Shown here: positions 9,118 through 17,223 of the stretch, one piece after another
Layout: each line of letters opens with the position of its first letter
Numbering within the stretch: the first letter of the stretch is position 1
Assembly (NCBI GenBank): GCA_049671305.1
Contig: JBATUR010000047.1
Span: 1 to 64,000 of the forward strand
DNA from: CADCTM01 sp049671305
Lineage (GTDB): Bacteria > Cyanobacteriota > Cyanobacteriia > Cyanobacteriales > Coleofasciculaceae
Direction: 5' to 3'
DNA length: 64,000 nt
The notes under the pieces: generated by a model
Database searches by the model: none
Seen by the model: only the letters and a program-made list of their open reading frames with translations
Told to the model about the DNA's origin: nothing
Position numbers and translations under genes: made by a program

Positions 9118-9476
9118 CGTCGTTGCTTCAGTTGAGCGACTTGTGCTTCTAAAGCTTGTACACGCTGCTTAAGTTCGATTACCAGAGTAGCTAGTCTATC
9201 AAACATCGGGTCAGATGATGTTACTTGCCGATTTGTTCTAGGAGGAACTACAGGCGCTTGTGGTCTTATGATGGTGGTTTGAGGAGATGATTGTCCTTTG
9301 AGTGTGGATACTTGAGCTTCTAGGTTAGCGATTTGCGATCGCAATTGAAAATTATCCGACTCAACACGCGAAATGCGTGACTCTAATGCCGCTGATGATT
9401 GAGCAACTGTGCGACTAGAAAGGATAGTGAAGGCAAAAATTAGGGCGATCGCAAATGCCCCGATTTTTTTGACCAT
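9114..9476 (-). CDS. Exported coiled-coil protein, unknown function
   Basis: The 120-residue product has an N-terminal signal peptide or signal anchor (KKIGAFAIALIFAFTILSSRTVAQS). A heptad-rich coiled coil follows (LESRISRVESDNFQLRSQIANLEAQVSTLKGQ), then a Pro/Thr-rich linker and a second short coiled coil near the C-terminus (LATLVIELKQRVQALEAQVAQL). I recognise no enzyme family. It is probably periplasmic or membrane-attached and oligomeric. It is the first gene of a two-gene operon with the P-loop protein downstream, overlapping by four bases. Confidence 0.75.
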   Translation of the reverse strand: MVKKIGAFAIALIFAFTILSSRTVAQSSAALESRISRVESDNFQLRSQIANLEAQVSTLKGQSSPQTTIIRPQAPVVPPRTNRQVTSSDPMFDRLATLVIELKQRVQALEAQVAQLKQRR

Positions 9477-9562
9477 AATGTGTTTTTCATGCTAAATAGT
9501 TTGTCTATTTAAGCATTAGTTAAGTTTGAGAAAAAGGCATCTACCTTAATATACAACTTTAC

Positions 9563-10450
9563 TTATTCATAGAGGCGGCGCAACTCATCCACCGTATTTA
9601 TTGTGCGTATTCCTTGCTGAATTGACTTCAATATATTCAGATCAGAAATTTGATAAATTGCAGGCATTAATTGTAATCCTTCCGAACCAAATTTTAGTTC
9701 TAAACCTAACTCAATACCTGAATGTAATTCTTCGATTTTCCCCTCAACTCTTCCTTCAACTTTTCCTTCAACTTTTCCTTCAACCCGTCCTCTGTTCAAA
9801 ATCTCTTGATACCAAGGTGATTCTTGTAAAACAGCCATATCCCACCTCATGATTTGTTGTACTAAATTAGTTGATAATACAAAGCTAGCAAAAAAAGCTA
9901 ATAGTGGCTCTAACTGACTTAACTGTTCATCAGTACGCAAAAGTTGTACAGCTTGTCGCACTATCGCTTCTTCGCCTCCTCCTTTGAGTATTGGTACAAA
10001 AGGAAGCAATGATGGTAAAGGTTGTTGAAATACGATGGCTACATCAATTTCCCAAAGATTGATAGTACGATATTCTTGCAGTGATTTTAAGCCCAAAACT
10101 TCGGATTCGTATTTAGAAACAATCACCACTCCTGGGGTTGGTTGCAAAATATTAACGAGTACCGGATATACGGGCAAATTGTAGCGTTCTGCTGCCAATG
10201 CTGTATATGCTCGCATCCTTTGAGGCATACGATTCGTATAACGTAATTGTAACTCATTGAGGATTAAAAAATCGCCCAGTTGAGGATTATATGCTTGTAC
10301 TAAAACATCAGTATCACGACTAATCCACTGAAACTCTGAGCTAAGTATTTCTTTGGCGATAACATCGGGTTTTTGGGTTACCCATTTTACCCAGGCATCA
10401 GGAGCTAAACTGATTAAACGTTTACTACCAATATCGGCAACTTTTGGCAT
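9563..10450 (-). CDS. Rpn/DUF4351-like putative nuclease with VEGK repeats
   Basis: This 295-residue protein resembles the cyanobacterial group annotated as Rpn family (recombination-promoting nuclease, transposase-31-like PD-(D/E)XK fold). DVLVQAYNPQLGDFLILNELQLRYTNRMPQRMRAY contains the expected acidic and Glu-x-Gln catalytic region, and YNLPVYPVLVNILQP is the next strand. The C-terminal part has a short tandem repeat (GKVEGKVEGRVEGK, about residues 228-242) encoded by near-identical 12-bp units, then LGLELKFGSEGLQLMPAIYQI, which is typical of the family tail. It is monocistronic. The catalytic role is inferred, and activity in cyanobacteria is unproven. Confidence 0.72.
   Translation of the reverse strand: MPKVADIGSKRLISLAPDAWVKWVTQKPDVIAKEILSSEFQWISRDTDVLVQAYNPQLGDFLILNELQLRYTNRMPQRMRAYTALAAERYNLPVYPVLVNILQPTPGVVIVSKYESEVLGLKSLQEYRTINLWEIDVAIVFQQPLPSLLPFVPILKGGGEEAIVRQAVQLLRTDEQLSQLEPLLAFFASFVLSTNLVQQIMRWDMAVLQESPWYQEILNRGRVEGKVEGKVEGRVEGKIEELHSGIELGLELKFGSEGLQLMPAIYQISDLNILKSIQQGIRTINTVDELRRLYE
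9736..9790 (-). repeat. Tandem 12-bp repeat encoding VEGK/VEGR units
   Basis: Near-identical 12-bp units (TTCAACTTTTCC and variants) are repeated about four times inside the Rpn-like gene. They encode G-(R/K)-V-E steps and are prone to slippage, so copy number may vary between strains. Confidence 0.8.
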
Positions 10451-10507
10451 GGTTTCGGTTTTGAATTATTAAGAGGACAGGTGGAATGCCTGTCCATTAC
10501 CACAAAT

Positions 10508-11749
10508 TTAAGTCGTATATTCAGCGTTAATCTTCACGTAGTCGTAACTTAAATCACAACCCCAGGCTTTACCTGTACCGGTGCCATTGCCAACACTAAC
10601 AGAAATTAAGACAGTATCAGTTTTTAAATAATCACCTGCCGCTGCTTGTTTGAGATAATTACTAGCTGCTGGACGATCAAAAGTTAAAGGTTGACCCTTT
10701 TCCATTAGTACCATATCTCCTAACTGAATGCGGAGACTTTCTTGCTCAAATGGCACACCTGCACGTCCTGCTGCTGCGGCAATTCTACCCCAATTTGGAT
10801 CGCGACCAAAGATGGCTGATTTTACCAAAGATGAGCCCACAATTGTTTTAGCAATTTGACGCGCTGCCTTATCATCTGAGGTGCCACTAACTTGCACTTC
10901 AATCAAACAAGTTGCGCCTTCACCATCACGAGCGATCGCTTTTGCCATATACTGACAAACTGCTGTTAACATTCCTTCTAGTTTTTCGGCTTCGGGTCCC
11001 ATTTCGGTAATTGCCGCTGTCCGTGATTGACCATTTGCCAAAGCAATTAAGGTATCGTTGGTGCTAGTATCGCCATCTACGGTGATTTGGTTAAAGCTTT
11101 TATCAGCAGCGCGGCTCAACATTTGTTGCCAAAGTGAGGTGGAGACGGCGGCATCACAGGTCACGAAGGCAAGCAATGTTGCCATGTTGGGGTGGATCAT
11201 CCCTGAACCTTTACAAATGCCGCCAATCCTCACCGGACGGTCATCTATGGTGGTTTCAAGAGCGATCGATTTGGTAACTAAATCCGTTGTCACAATGGCT
11301 TTGGCTGCCGCATCTGAGCCGGTATCTGAGGCGGCGGCGACTAGCTTAGGAATTCCTGATAATAAGGCATCCATCTTAATTCGCTGACCAATGACGCCTG
11401 TGGAAGCTAGCATAATTGATTCTGTGGGAACTCCCAAGGCTTCACTCAAGGCTTTGGCGCTGGCAAGTGCGTCTTGCAAACCTTGTTCACCTGTGGCAGC
11501 GTTAGCTTGTCCAGCATTGCACAAAATGGCACGGGCACTGGCTTTGGCTTGCAGACGCTGACGGCAATAATCGACACAAGCGGCGCGTACATGACTTGTT
11601 GTAAAGACACCTGCTGCGATCGCATCTACATCTGACAATATTAAGGCTAAATCCGGAAGTCCTGAAGGCTTCAAACCTGCCACAATTCCTGCTGCCTGAT
11701 AACCTCTTGGTGCGGTGACACCACCTGAAATTTCCTGCCAGTCTGACAT
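10508..11749 (-). CDS. argJ: Bifunctional glutamate N-acetyltransferase / amino-acid acetyltransferase
   Basis: ArgJ recycles the acetyl group from N-acetylornithine to glutamate and, in bifunctional forms, also acetylates glutamate from acetyl-CoA; it acts in cyclic arginine synthesis. The 413-residue precursor carries the self-cleavage site KGSGMIHPNMA-TLLAF, with the nucleophile Thr at about residue 191, which separates alpha and beta chains. The C-terminal GRDPNWGRIAAAAGRAG and the terminal YVKINAEYTT motif are intact. It starts with ATG at 11749 and stands alone. Confidence 0.97.
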   Translation of the reverse strand: MSDWQEISGGVTAPRGYQAAGIVAGLKPSGLPDLALILSDVDAIAAGVFTTSHVRAACVDYCRQRLQAKASARAILCNAGQANAATGEQGLQDALASAKALSEALGVPTESIMLASTGVIGQRIKMDALLSGIPKLVAAASDTGSDAAAKAIVTTDLVTKSIALETTIDDRPVRIGGICKGSGMIHPNMATLLAFVTCDAAVSTSLWQQMLSRAADKSFNQITVDGDTSTNDTLIALANGQSRTAAITEMGPEAEKLEGMLTAVCQYMAKAIARDGEGATCLIEVQVSGTSDDKAARQIAKTIVGSSLVKSAIFGRDPNWGRIAAAAGRAGVPFEQESLRIQLGDMVLMEKGQPLTFDRPAASNYLKQAAAGDYLKTDTVLISVSVGNGTGTGKAWGCDLSYDYVKINAEYTT

Positions 11750-12154
11750 AATCTCTCTTCAACCCTGAATGTTGTCTGAGAGGCGATTATATCAAGTCTC
11801 AAGCTGTTGTCATGTTAGAAGTTAGGGAACTCTAACACAAAACTATTTTTTTGATCAGAAACAATTAACCATATTGTCTCCCCTGAAGCAGAGAAGCCGT
11901 TATATTACCTTTGCTTAGGAGTATCTTTCTCATAGCGATCGCTCCTTCTGAAGTTAACTAGCAATCATCTTAATGTTATCAAAACAAATTATATGACCAT
12001 AAAAATTAAAGCTCAACCTGTTTTGAGGTTAAGCCATAATTGTTTGATATTTCGCAAGAAGTAATTTTTTGAAAGTATAACTGCGGCAATATTGTAAACT
12101 TTGCCCAATTAACCATCAACAACAATAACTGTTCAGATTAATCGCTGAAATTGA
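11750..12154. other. Intergenic region upstream of argJ, no gene seen
   Basis: These 405 AT-rich bases lie between the argJ start and the end of the next minus-strand gene. They contain one GCGATCGC (about 11936) and no ORF, tRNA or strong inverted repeat that I could find. Confidence 0.4.
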
Positions 12155-12460
12155 CTATTTAGGCTTAACTTCTTTTGCCATTTCTCGATAGTCTGCTGGA
12201 TTACCTGTCGTATCCGGTGACGATGCCATATCCTTAGCTTCTGGCAGTTTTTCCTCTGAGGCAGTAGCTGCTACCGCAGCTTGTGCACCGGCGCCACTTT
12301 TATCAACATCACTAACACTAAATTCTTTAGAAGCTTCATAGTCAGCATCAACATCAACCTTTTGCAGCTTCTCTTCACCACTAGCCATTTTTTCTGCTGC
12401 TAGCTGTGCCTCATGGATATTATCAGCTTCTTCAGGTTTAGGTTTCAATTCTTCAGCCAT
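12155..12460 (-). CDS. Small acidic, probably disordered protein, unknown
   Basis: The 101-residue product has no signal peptide, no hydrophobic core and no cysteine. It is rich in Ala, Glu, Lys, Asp and Ser. Notable segments are EEADNIHEAQLAAEKMASGEEK, DADYEASKEFSVSDVD and the tail NPADYREMAKEVKPK. This composition suggests an intrinsically disordered cytosolic protein. I do not recognise the family. It is divergent from the helical carotenoid protein gene, with a 220-base shared promoter region, so both could respond to the same stress signal. A role in stress protection is only a guess. Confidence 0.7.
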   Translation of the reverse strand: MAEELKPKPEEADNIHEAQLAAEKMASGEEKLQKVDVDADYEASKEFSVSDVDKSGAGAQAAVAATASEEKLPEAKDMASSPDTTGNPADYREMAKEVKPK

Positions 12461-12680
12461 AATACACTTCCTTTGTAATTCTTTAGGGCAGTATCACGAA
12501 TCTTACCACGAGTGATCCCTATAGCTTTAGCGTCTTGAGAGATATCTTTTATCTGCCTATAAAGGCAGAGTTGAGTCAGGTTTTCGCTTCTAACAAACTC
12601 TATCTATCGGAAGGCGATTTTAAACGAGCAAGTCTGGTAATCCTAAATAGAACGCTTTTATCGCTTTAAGAACAATAATT

Positions 12681-13211
12681 ATGAACTCTTCTCAAGAAAC
12701 CGGACGCTCTTCAATTCGTTCGGAAGAAACCAAGAAAATTGTAGACTCATTTGATAGTTTGGGTACTGATGAGAAGCTAGCATTGCTTTACTATATTTAT
12801 AAAAAAATGGGAGATTCGATCACACCTGCTGCTCCCACTGCTGCTAATCCTGAAATGGCACCTCAACTATTAGGAGATTTTTATCAACTCTCTGATGATC
12901 AGCAACTATCAGCAATGCGGGAAATTGTTAATCGCGAAGACACACAATTATCACGTGCATATGGAGCGTTGACCGAAAACAATCAGTTAGTTGTCTGGTA
13001 TGCTTGGGCAGTCGGCATGGGCGATACAGTCGTCGATATGCCAACAGGTTATCAAGCTTCTCAACCAATCAATAAAGCCTTGTCTCAAATCGAAAGTCTT
13101 GACTTTGAGGGACAAATTTCAACATTACGAGAAATTGCCGGAAATATGGGATATAGCGAAGTGAAGCCAATTCCTACCCAGGCAGAAACGGGTAAAACGG
13201 CAAGTCTGTAA
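12681..13211 (+). CDS. Helical carotenoid protein (OCP N-terminal domain homologue)
   Basis: This 176-residue protein aligns with the all-helical carotenoid-binding N-terminal domain of the orange carotenoid protein; no NTF2-like C-terminal domain follows. Helical carotenoid proteins bind ketocarotenoids and quench singlet oxygen or phycobilisome excitation. By alignment, Tyr40 matches OCP Tyr44 and Trp106 (VVWYAW) matches Trp110, while Trp41 of OCP is Tyr37 here. The segment KLALLYYIYKKMGDSITPAAPTAAN is the carotenoid-tunnel helix pair. The protein lacks a signal peptide. It is followed by a strong terminator, so it is monocistronic. No separate C-terminal-domain homologue lies nearby. Confidence 0.9.
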   Translation: MNSSQETGRSSIRSEETKKIVDSFDSLGTDEKLALLYYIYKKMGDSITPAAPTAANPEMAPQLLGDFYQLSDDQQLSAMREIVNREDTQLSRAYGALTENNQLVVWYAWAVGMGDTVVDMPTGYQASQPINKALSQIESLDFEGQISTLREIAGNMGYSEVKPIPTQAETGKTASL

Positions 13212-13298
13212 ACTTAATTCCTTGCCCAAGTATTTGATTTAAGAGTTGCCTAAACTATAACAAGACAATAGTTGACAAAATTTAAGTCTATTCATAAG

Positions 13299-13344
13299 GA
13301 AGTGTGATACTTCGTTTAAACCTGATATCACACTTCTTTTTTTT
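13299..13344 (+). terminator. Strong intrinsic terminator
   Basis: The arms 13299-13309 (GAAGTGTGATA) and 13326-13336 pair perfectly over 11 bp and are followed by eight T residues (13337-13344). It ends the helical carotenoid protein transcript. Confidence 0.9.
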
Positions 13345-13486
13345 GTATTGCTACTGTGATGAGCTGCTGCTTTATGATAAGTTTGCCCGTTAAACTGATA
13401 ACTTGATGCAGCAGGTGTGTACACACTAGGTTTTGCTCAAAAAATCTGTGGGAATGTCCAATCAGGAATAGATTAAGTAACTTAAA

Positions 13487-13858
13487 ATGACTATTAATAC
13501 AGCCAAGCTTGAAAGTATTCTCCAAAATTTTGTCACCGGAGCTAGTGATGTGCAAGGTGCCGCCTTGGTTTCTCCTGATGGATTGCCTTTAGCTTCTAGC
13601 TTACCAGGCGAAATGGACGAAGAACGAGTATCAGCGATGTCTGCTGCCATGTTGTCTTTGGGAGAGCGTATCGGCAGTGAGCTGTCTAGGGGCTTTTTAG
13701 ACCGTATCTATGTAGAAGGCGACCAGGGTTATGGTATCCTAACCAACTGCGGCGAATATGCTGTTCTCTTAGTATTAGCTAGTAAATCGGCAAAACAAGG
13801 AGTGTTGATGCTAGAAATAAAGCGGGTACTTCCAGAGTTAAAAATGGCTTTAAACTAA
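13487..13858 (+). CDS. Roadblock/LC7 domain protein (MglB-like)
   Basis: This 123-residue single-domain Roadblock/LC7 protein has the pattern LESILQNFVTGASDVQGAALVSPDGLPLASSLP, then ERVSAMSAAMLSLGERIGSEL and GYGILTNCGEYAVLLVLASKSAKQGVLMLEIKR. Such proteins dimerise and, in bacteria, bind small Ras-like GTPases as activating partners (MglB with MglA). The nearby MglA-like GTPase at 15333 makes this pairing likely. It is separated from the rest of the cassette by 608 bases and an apparent terminator, so it may be a separate transcript. Confidence 0.88.
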   Translation: MTINTAKLESILQNFVTGASDVQGAALVSPDGLPLASSLPGEMDEERVSAMSAAMLSLGERIGSELSRGFLDRIYVEGDQGYGILTNCGEYAVLLVLASKSAKQGVLMLEIKRVLPELKMALN

Positions 13859-14466
13859 GATATAGACAAGCAATATCAAGGTTGTCAGAGCAAGCGAACC
13901 TAAGCTGAAGAAATACGACTGAATTTACTGACTTTGTTACTATTAGTAACAAAGTTTTGCACTTTCAGGCATCACTTGTAGGAGGCAAACTTCTTCCCAT
14001 CAGCCGACTGTTGTTGATTTGTGGGGGTATCATTTTTGGGGAGAGAGATACCCTTTATTTGTTGTGATTCTTGATTCTCAATCCATCTGACAAAGTTTGG
14101 CAGAGACTCTTTTGTCTTTAACCGGAATTAGCTTTGACTCCGAAAACACTCTTATGGCACAACAGCTTAACCCTACGCTTTTTTGAGGCTTGACCATACA
14201 ATACTTGTATGGCACATTTGCCGTTTAGCTCGAATTAAGTTGAGTAATGCCTGTGCAAACCATAGCTTGGCTTTTATCCGCCTAATTCATGAGAGTGTCA
14301 ACGCTAGCAAGAGAGGCGGCGGTTTAAATTTGAGGCTTATGAAGCTATTATTAACTTATGTAACTTTAATGAAAGAGATATAGCATGATATTTCTTCATT
14401 GTGAGGAGAGGAAATAAATAGTGTTCGCCTATTTCAGACAAATTTTTAGAAATAAGTGAAAGTGTA
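13859..14466. other. 608-base gap with several hairpins, no clear gene
   Basis: The region holds three short perfect hairpins: 13931-13955, 14025-14053 (GGGTATC with GATACCC) and 14194-14212 (CCATACAA with TTGTATGG). The downstream half is probably the leader of the DUF4388 gene. A 66-codon open frame at 14183-14383 has no start signal and no family resemblance. Confidence 0.45.
13931..13958 (+). terminator. Hairpin terminator after the Roadblock gene
   Basis: ACTTTGTTACT (13931-13941) and AGTAACAAAGT (13945-13955) form an 11-bp perfect stem with an ATT loop, followed by TTTG. Confidence 0.65.
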
Positions 14467-15330
14467 ATGGCAATTACCAGTTCTTTAGCCGAATTTTCCT
14501 TACCTGAACTTTTCCAGTTTCTCGATCAAGGTAGCAAAACTGGCTTGCTTACCCTGCGATTTCAACCCGATATCCATAGCCCAGAGAAAAGAATACGCCA
14601 TGTTCTTTTGCATCAAGGTCGAATTGTGGCGGTTACCAATCGCTTGAACCATCAATGCTTATTGGCGATGATTTGTCAACGGGGCTGGATTAGTCCGGAG
14701 GCACTGCGGGAGCAAGTCAACCGCTGTCCGGCAAATATGCCGATTGGTCTTTATCTAAAGACTCAAAGCTTTTTACAACCTGAACAATTGAGACTACTAT
14801 TTCATGCCCAGGTGCTTCAACAAATTTGTGGTTTATTTAGGTTAAGAGATGCTCGATTTAAGTTTGACTCGAAGGCGACTTTGCCGACAACGGAAATGAC
14901 CGGTTTAAGCCTTAGTGCCACCGAAGCAACATTAATGGGTTTGCGAGTGTTAAGAGACTGGAGAGCCTTGGCAGACAAGCTTCCTGAGCCAACCTCGGCG
15001 CTATCTAAAATGATTGTAGGTAAGCGTCATTTACGTTTGGATTCTTTGGAAGGACGAGTTTGGCAGTCGGCAAATGGTTCAATTCCTTTGAATATGATGG
15101 CGTCTCAGTTTAGGCAGTCGGTGGAAACGGTTCAGCAGACATCGTTTCGCTTAATTAGTGTCGGTTTAGTCGCAGAAGTTCCTGTGATTGCTCCTTCTCG
15201 CGCTAAGGTAGTGCCAGAAGAGATGACTGAATCAGTAGCGATCGCAACCAATCCCACAAAAGAGACAAACGTGCAAGTCCCCAGTAATTCCTTTATGCAA
15301 AACTTACTTGGTTTCTTGAGGAGCAAGTAA
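14467..15330 (+). CDS. DUF4388 domain protein (first copy)
   Basis: The 287-residue protein begins with the DUF4388 (PatA-N-like) domain: ITSSLAEFSLPELFQFLDQGSKTGLLTLRF, then HVLLHQGRIVAVTNRLNHQCLL, over about residues 1-180. A middle helical region with a winged-helix look follows (QFRQSVETVQQTSFRLISVGLVAEV), then a low-complexity linker and a hydrophobic tail SFMQNLLGFLRSK. DUF4388 occurs in bacterial signalling proteins, often with response regulators or GTPases. The stop is two bases before the GTPase start, so the two are one operon. The paralogue at 16297 has the same length, order and tail. The protein probably acts as a scaffold or effector for the GTPase. Confidence 0.85.
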   Translation: MAITSSLAEFSLPELFQFLDQGSKTGLLTLRFQPDIHSPEKRIRHVLLHQGRIVAVTNRLNHQCLLAMICQRGWISPEALREQVNRCPANMPIGLYLKTQSFLQPEQLRLLFHAQVLQQICGLFRLRDARFKFDSKATLPTTEMTGLSLSATEATLMGLRVLRDWRALADKLPEPTSALSKMIVGKRHLRLDSLEGRVWQSANGSIPLNMMASQFRQSVETVQQTSFRLISVGLVAEVPVIAPSRAKVVPEEMTESVAIATNPTKETNVQVPSNSFMQNLLGFLRSK

Positions 15331-15332
15331 GC

Positions 15333-15872
15333 GTGGAAATTATGCGTCTAGTTGTAACCGGTACAGTAGGTGCCGGTAAGTCCACTTTCATTCGCTCGGT
15401 TAGCGAAATTGCTGTAGTAGACACGGATCGCCTAGCGACGGACGAAACAGCCGACATTAAGAAACGTACAACGGTGGCAATGGACTTTGGACGCTTGCAA
15501 TTTGCTCCTGGTATGGCACTACATCTTTATGGCACTCCTGGACAGTCGCGTTTTGATTTTATGTGGGATATCCTAATCCGTAAGGCTCATGCTTATATCC
15601 TTTTGGTTGACGCCCATCGTCCTGGTGATTTCCGTTTAGCTCGTAAACTGCTGGCTTTTATGAATCAGCGAGCAAAAATACCTCTTTTGATAGGTTTAAC
15701 TCACATGGATTGTGAGGGCGCATGGTCGGAAGAAAATGTAGCTATTGCTTTGGGTTTTGTTGATCAAAAAACTCGTCCGCCTTTTGTGATCCTTAATGCT
15801 AATCAAAAAGATTCTGTGGTTAATGCTTTGATTGTTTTAATCCAACATTTTATGGAAAACTCTGTAGTCTAA
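15333..15872 (+). CDS. Small Ras-like GTPase (MglA-like)
   Basis: This 179-residue single-domain GTPase has the P-loop GTVGAGKST (about residues 9-17) and a switch I region with a Thr pair (KKRTTVAMDFG). The G3 motif LYGTPGQSRFDFMW has Gly in place of the usual Asp of DxxG. The G4 motif is LTHMD instead of NKxD. These changes are seen in the MglA-like and related bacterial small GTPases. GTG at 15333 is used here; ATG at 15342 is an alternative start. It is coupled to the DUF4388 gene two bases upstream. The likely role is a molecular switch with the Roadblock protein as regulator, perhaps in polarity, motility or signalling. Confidence 0.88.
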   Translation: MEIMRLVVTGTVGAGKSTFIRSVSEIAVVDTDRLATDETADIKKRTTVAMDFGRLQFAPGMALHLYGTPGQSRFDFMWDILIRKAHAYILLVDAHRPGDFRLARKLLAFMNQRAKIPLLIGLTHMDCEGAWSEENVAIALGFVDQKTRPPFVILNANQKDSVVNALIVLIQHFMENSVV

Positions 15873-16296
15873 GAGACGTTTTTTAATAATTTTGGGGATT
15901 GAGTATTAATCTTTGTGATGATTAAATTAAACATTGCCTATAGCTGAAAAACATTCTTATTTAATCCTTACGGAAGACTGGTAAAAGTACTCAGTTCGCT
16001 AAGATGGCGATAACTCGGCTTCAAATGACGAGATTTTTCTCTGGTCGCTAAAAAACTTTTCCAATCGTGACTCAAATAGAAAGCCAAAATTTTAAGAGTT
16101 TTTAGGGGTTAAACAATCTAGTTATTTGAATCTGGGTAGGAGCAACTGTCTAGGGGTATAGATAAATAATATGACTTTGGTTAACAAATCTACACTAAAC
16201 CTGCAATAATATATAAGTCTTGTTAATAAGGTTTGATCACCTTAATGGCAAAACTAACGTCCAATTGCTTCTCCACCAGTTATCAACTGTATAGTT
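15873..16296. other. Intergenic region, no gene seen
   Basis: These 424 AT-rich bases lie between the GTPase gene and the second DUF4388 gene. I see no ORF of note and no strong hairpin. The distance suggests the second DUF4388 gene has its own promoter. Confidence 0.4.
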
Positions 16297-17127
16297 ATGG
16301 GTGTTACAGGATATCTCACAGATTTCTCATTACCAGAAATATTTCAATTTATAGAAAAAGGACAGAAAACTGGCTTACTGACGATTCAGGTTTTGCCTGA
16401 TTGCAAAATTAAGCCGACAAAGTATTATATTTGGATGCGTCAAGGTCGTATTGTAGCCGCAGCGAATCGATTAGATCATCAAGGATTAGTGTCGCTAATT
16501 GATGGCTGCAAGTGGATTAGCGATCGCGTATTTGACAAAGTAGTACATTGGTGCTGTCCCCTTGACGAGCCATTAGGTTTGTACCTAAAAAATCAAGGGG
16601 TTTTACAACAAGCACAACTAAAGCGCATTTTTCAAGTTCAAGTTTTGCAGCAAGTTTGTGCTTTATTTCAACTCAAAGATGCCGAGTTTAAATTTGAGCA
16701 AAATGTGCAAATTCCTTCACGAGAAATGACAGGTTTGAGTGTAAAGGCGACAGAAGCAACTTTGGTGGGTTTAAGAGTACTCAAAAATTGGCAAGCTTTG
16801 GTTAATAAATTGCCAAATGCTGAATCTGGTTTAGTAAGTTTAATTGTAGGTAAACCGCAGTATCAATTAGATAGTTTGGAGTGGCAAGTTTGGGAATACA
16901 CTCAAGGCACAGTTTGTTTAAAAGCGATCGCCGAACAGTTAAGATTACCCACTGAAAAAGTCCAGCAGGTAAGTTTTCGGCTGATTACTATCGGTTTAGT
17001 TGAAGAAGTTCAGATAGTAAATCATGCCCCGTCTCAACAGTCTACCGAGATTTGTGAAACTCAAAAGCAAAACATCAGTCAATCATTTATGCAAAACTTA
17101 GTTGGTTTTTTGAAAAGTAAAGTTTAA
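16297..17127 (+). CDS. DUF4388 domain protein (second copy)
   Basis: The 276-residue protein is a paralogue of the product of 14467-15330 along its whole length. The DUF4388 domain opens GVTGYLTDFSLPEIFQFIEKGQKTGLLTIQ, followed by MRQGRIVAAANRLDHQGLVSL and REMTGLSVKATEATLVGLRVL. A winged-helix-like region follows (QLRLPTEKVQQVSFRLITIGLVEEV), then a linker and the tail SFMQNLVGFLKSKV, which matches the tail of the first copy. Pairwise identity is clearly lower in the body than in the tail. No signal peptide or membrane segment is present. The duplication suggests two interchangeable or differently tuned partners of the same GTPase. Confidence 0.85.
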   Translation: MGVTGYLTDFSLPEIFQFIEKGQKTGLLTIQVLPDCKIKPTKYYIWMRQGRIVAAANRLDHQGLVSLIDGCKWISDRVFDKVVHWCCPLDEPLGLYLKNQGVLQQAQLKRIFQVQVLQQVCALFQLKDAEFKFEQNVQIPSREMTGLSVKATEATLVGLRVLKNWQALVNKLPNAESGLVSLIVGKPQYQLDSLEWQVWEYTQGTVCLKAIAEQLRLPTEKVQQVSFRLITIGLVEEVQIVNHAPSQQSTEICETQKQNISQSFMQNLVGFLKSKV

Positions 17128-17164
17128 GATAAAATCAAGTTAATTAATAACTTCAAGTTTTTAG

Positions 17165-17198
17165 AGACGTTCCGGTGGAGCGTCTTAAATATTTTTTA
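17165..17198. terminator. Hairpin between convergent DUF4388 and ABC genes
   Basis: AGACGTTCC (17165-17173) pairs with GGAGCGTCT (17177-17185), with one G-U pair and a GGT loop, followed by an AT-rich tail with six T residues (17192-17197). Confidence 0.65.
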
Positions 17199-17223
17199 GG
17201 AAGTTTCCAAAAGTAGAATTAAA

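Noticed and set aside
9736..9790. Short repeats that could suggest a CRISPR array
   Set aside because: The units are contiguous, 12 bp long, in frame inside a gene and have no spacers.
14183..14383. A 66-codon frame before the first DUF4388 gene
   Set aside because: It crosses a hairpin, has no start signal and no recognisable family.
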